A stretch of 43,765 nt of DNA, taken from contig WQZX01000021.1 in the NCBI GenBank assembly GCA_009780515.1, positions 1-43,765 on the forward strand. Direction: 5' to 3'. Both the position numbers and the translations under genes were made by a program. The notes below the pieces were generated by a model. It was not told the DNA's origin. It did not search any database and worked only from the letters and a program-made list of their open reading frames with translations. This DNA is from Nocardioidaceae bacterium. GTDB lineage: Bacteria; Actinomycetota; Actinomycetes; Propionibacteriales; Nocardioidaceae. This document shows positions 42,323 to 43,765 of the stretch, one piece after another (within the stretch, counting starts at the first letter, position 1; each line of letters starts with the position of its first letter).

Positions 42323-43642
42323 TCACCCTTGGAGTGCCTTGACGTCGGACAGGAAGGTGCTCCACGACGCCGACGCGCTGGTGCCGGTGTCGACGCGGTT
42401 GAGCGCGTTCTGGAAGGCCTGGAGGATGTCCGAGTACTGCGGGCCGTGGTAGGGCTGCATCTTGATGGCCTTGGCGCGGTCGGAGTAGATCTTGCCGGCC
42501 GGGGCGTCGTTGAAGTACGAGTCCTTGTTGGCCAGCAGGGTCGGGTTGGTGTAGGCGCCGACCTGCGACGGGAAGTTGCCGACGGTCTCGAAGACGCGAG
42601 CGGTCTGGGCCGGGTCGGTGATCCAGGTGATGAACTGCTCGGCGGCCTTCTGGTGCGGCGACATCTTCGGGATCATCAGGTAGGAACCGCCCCAGTTGCC
42701 GGCTCCGCCGGGGAAGGCGTCGGCGATGTCCCAGCTGGAGTTGGACGGCTCCGGGTCACCGGTGTTGGTCTTGATGTTGGCGCGCATCCAGCCCGGGCAC
42801 GGCACGGTCGCGACGGTGCCGTTCTTGAAGTCGTTGGTCCAGTCCGCGCCCCACTGGGGGACCTTGGTGGAGAGGTCCTCGTGGGAGACGACGGTGTTGT
42901 AGACGTTCTTGAGCTGCGGGTTGGTGACGTCGACCTTGTTGTTCTCGGTGCCGAACGGGTAGCGGACCTGGTTCAGCATCGCCTGCGCGATCGAGCCGGA
43001 GGCGTCGTACCAGGCGGCGTTCGGGATCTTCTTGTGGAACTTCTCGCCGAGCTTGAAGTAGGCGTCCCACGTGGTCATCAGCTTGGCGACCGCGTTGCGG
43101 TCGGTCGGCAGGCCGGCCTTCTTGAAGAGGGCGGCGTTGTAGCAGATCGCCTCGGGGCCGGTGTCGGTCGCGTAGCCGATCAGCTGACCGTTCGAGGTCG
43201 TGGCGTCGTCGGACATGTACTTGAGCCAGCGGCCCTTGACCGCGGGCTGGTCGAGGTTGACCCAGGGCTGGGGGTGCGTCCGCAGCGCGGGCTCGTAGTC
43301 ACCCTCGACGGCGACGACGTCCGGCAGGCCGGAGCCGGCCTGCAGGTCGGTGTTGATCTCGGCCTTCCAGTCGTCCCACTGGGAGACCTTCTTCTGGGTG
43401 ACCTGGAGGCTCGGGTCGTTGGCGTGGTCCTTGTTCCACTCCTTGATCAGCGCGTCGTAGCCGAACTCACCGAAGGTGGTGATGGTGATGCCCTTCGACG
43501 AGGTGCTGCCGCCGCTTCCGCAGGCCGCCGTCATGCCCAGCACGAGGGCAGCGGCGGCGCTCAGGGCGAGCGCGCGGGAGAGGCGCCGGCCTCGGCCGGT
43601 GGCCGAGGATCCGGAGAGGGACCTGATGGGATTGCGTTGCAC
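42323..43642 (-). CDS. cebE: Sugar-binding lipoprotein of the ABC importer (CebE type)
   Basis: A 439-residue solute-binding lipoprotein. A signal peptide (RRLSRALALSAAAALVLGMTAAC) ends at Cys41, the probable lipidated residue, followed by a Gly/Ser linker. The mature part (ITITTFGEFGYDALIKEWNKDHAND, GSGLPDVVAVEGDY, KKAGLPTDRNAVAKLMTTWDAYFKLGEKF, GGSYLMIPKMSPHQKAAEQFITW) is a family 1 binding protein for oligosaccharides. GTG 43642 is chosen because AGGAG lies seven bases upstream; a frame beginning at 43732 would cross the operator. Order cebEFG-bglC-cebR suggests cello-oligosaccharides; substrate not proven. Confidence 0.9.
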   Translation of the reverse strand: MQRNPIRSLSGSSATGRGRRLSRALALSAAAALVLGMTAACGSGGSTSSKGITITTFGEFGYDALIKEWNKDHANDPSLQVTQKKVSQWDDWKAEINTDLQAGSGLPDVVAVEGDYEPALRTHPQPWVNLDQPAVKGRWLKYMSDDATTSNGQLIGYATDTGPEAICYNAALFKKAGLPTDRNAVAKLMTTWDAYFKLGEKFHKKIPNAAWYDASGSIAQAMLNQVRYPFGTENNKVDVTNPQLKNVYNTVVSHEDLSTKVPQWGADWTNDFKNGTVATVPCPGWMRANIKTNTGDPEPSNSSWDIADAFPGGAGNWGGSYLMIPKMSPHQKAAEQFITWITDPAQTARVFETVGNFPSQVGAYTNPTLLANKDSYFNDAPAGKIYSDRAKAIKMQPYHGPQYSDILQAFQNALNRVDTGTSASASWSTFLSDVKALQG

Positions 43643-43698
43643 GGGGACACTCCTGACTGCCATGTGCATCGGGTGGTTCGTGTCTGGATGCGTCCCCA

Positions 43699-43718
43699 TT
43701 GTGAGAGCGCTTCCACAA
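43699..43718. promoter_or_regulatory. LacI-type operator (CebR-box-like) upstream of cebE
   Basis: An imperfect 20-bp dyad, TTGTG and CACAA arms around AGCGCT. On the minus strand TGGAAGCGCTCTCA agrees with the CebR box TGGGAGCGCTCCCA at 12 of 14 positions. It lies 57 bases upstream of cebE GTG 43642 and overlaps a CACAAT hexamer that could be the -10. Confidence 0.75.
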
Positions 43719-43765
43719 CTATTGACGCGCACACCATGACATGGGTCACACTGTTCGTCAACAAC

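Overview
The window is GC-rich (about 70% G+C) with strong G/C bias at third codon positions, many GTG starts, few -35 boxes and short intergenic gaps. Gene content (hbhA-type block with an XRE regulator and a DUF2516 protein, an RmlC-RmlD fusion, a DUF559 protein, a cellobiose-type ceb cluster) points to a high-GC actinobacterium. Nocardioides or a close relative in the Nocardioidaceae is my best inference; there is no rRNA or tRNA here to confirm it.

Layout. (1) 1-17.7 kb is a cell-surface glycan locus: glycosyltransferases, a sugar epimerase/dehydratase, a left-handed-helix acyltransferase, a polysaccharide deacetylase, three methyltransferases (one FkbM-type), a WbsX-like protein, a secreted DUF4832-type glycosidase-like protein, a PglK-like ABC flippase and a GalE-type epimerase. 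Set into it are a 1,040-residue secreted protein with a GON-like domain and Ig-like repeats, an HprK-like kinase with a PqqD-like partner, and a Tat-type secreted protein. (2) 17.7-26.7 kb carries sulfate activation (cysN, cysD, and a three-domain protein joining a degenerate ATP-sulfurylase-like domain, an APS kinase and a low-molecular-weight tyrosine phosphatase), a TauE/SafE exporter, manA, ugd and an orphan DUF4143 protein. (3) 26.8-28.3 kb is the xre-hbhA-DUF2516 block known from mycobacteria. (4) 28.8-34.1 kb makes dTDP-L-rhamnose (rmlA diverging from rmlB and rmlCD), followed by a second galE and an N-acetylmuramoyl-L-alanine amidase. (5) 34.4-36.9 kb has a RibD_C-type reductase, a divergent dihydropteroate-synthase-like protein and an enoyl-CoA hydratase. 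(6) 36.9-37.9 kb is a DUF559 gene between two inverted copies of a 72-bp element, with a 40-bp tandem duplication at its 5' end. (7) 38-43.7 kb is a cebEFG-bglC-cebR-like operon for uptake and hydrolysis of beta-glucosides, with a LacI-type operator upstream.

Working together, galE, ugd, manA and rmlABCD supply nucleotide-sugar precursors; the glycosyltransferases, methyltransferases, acyltransferase and deacetylase assemble and decorate a glycan; the ABC protein may flip it across the membrane. PAPS-forming enzymes sit in the same stretch with no sulfite-producing reductase visible, so sulfation is possible, but no sulfotransferase is seen.

The most notable signals outside the genes are: a recurring [T/C]ANNNT hexamer 6-8 nt before start codons (leaderless transcription), with the rmlA and rmlB hexamers sharing the same base pairs; inverted repeats that bracket both nuclease-like genes (GIY-YIG and DUF559); and a perfect 9-bp-arm dyad in front of the APS-kinase/phosphatase fusion.
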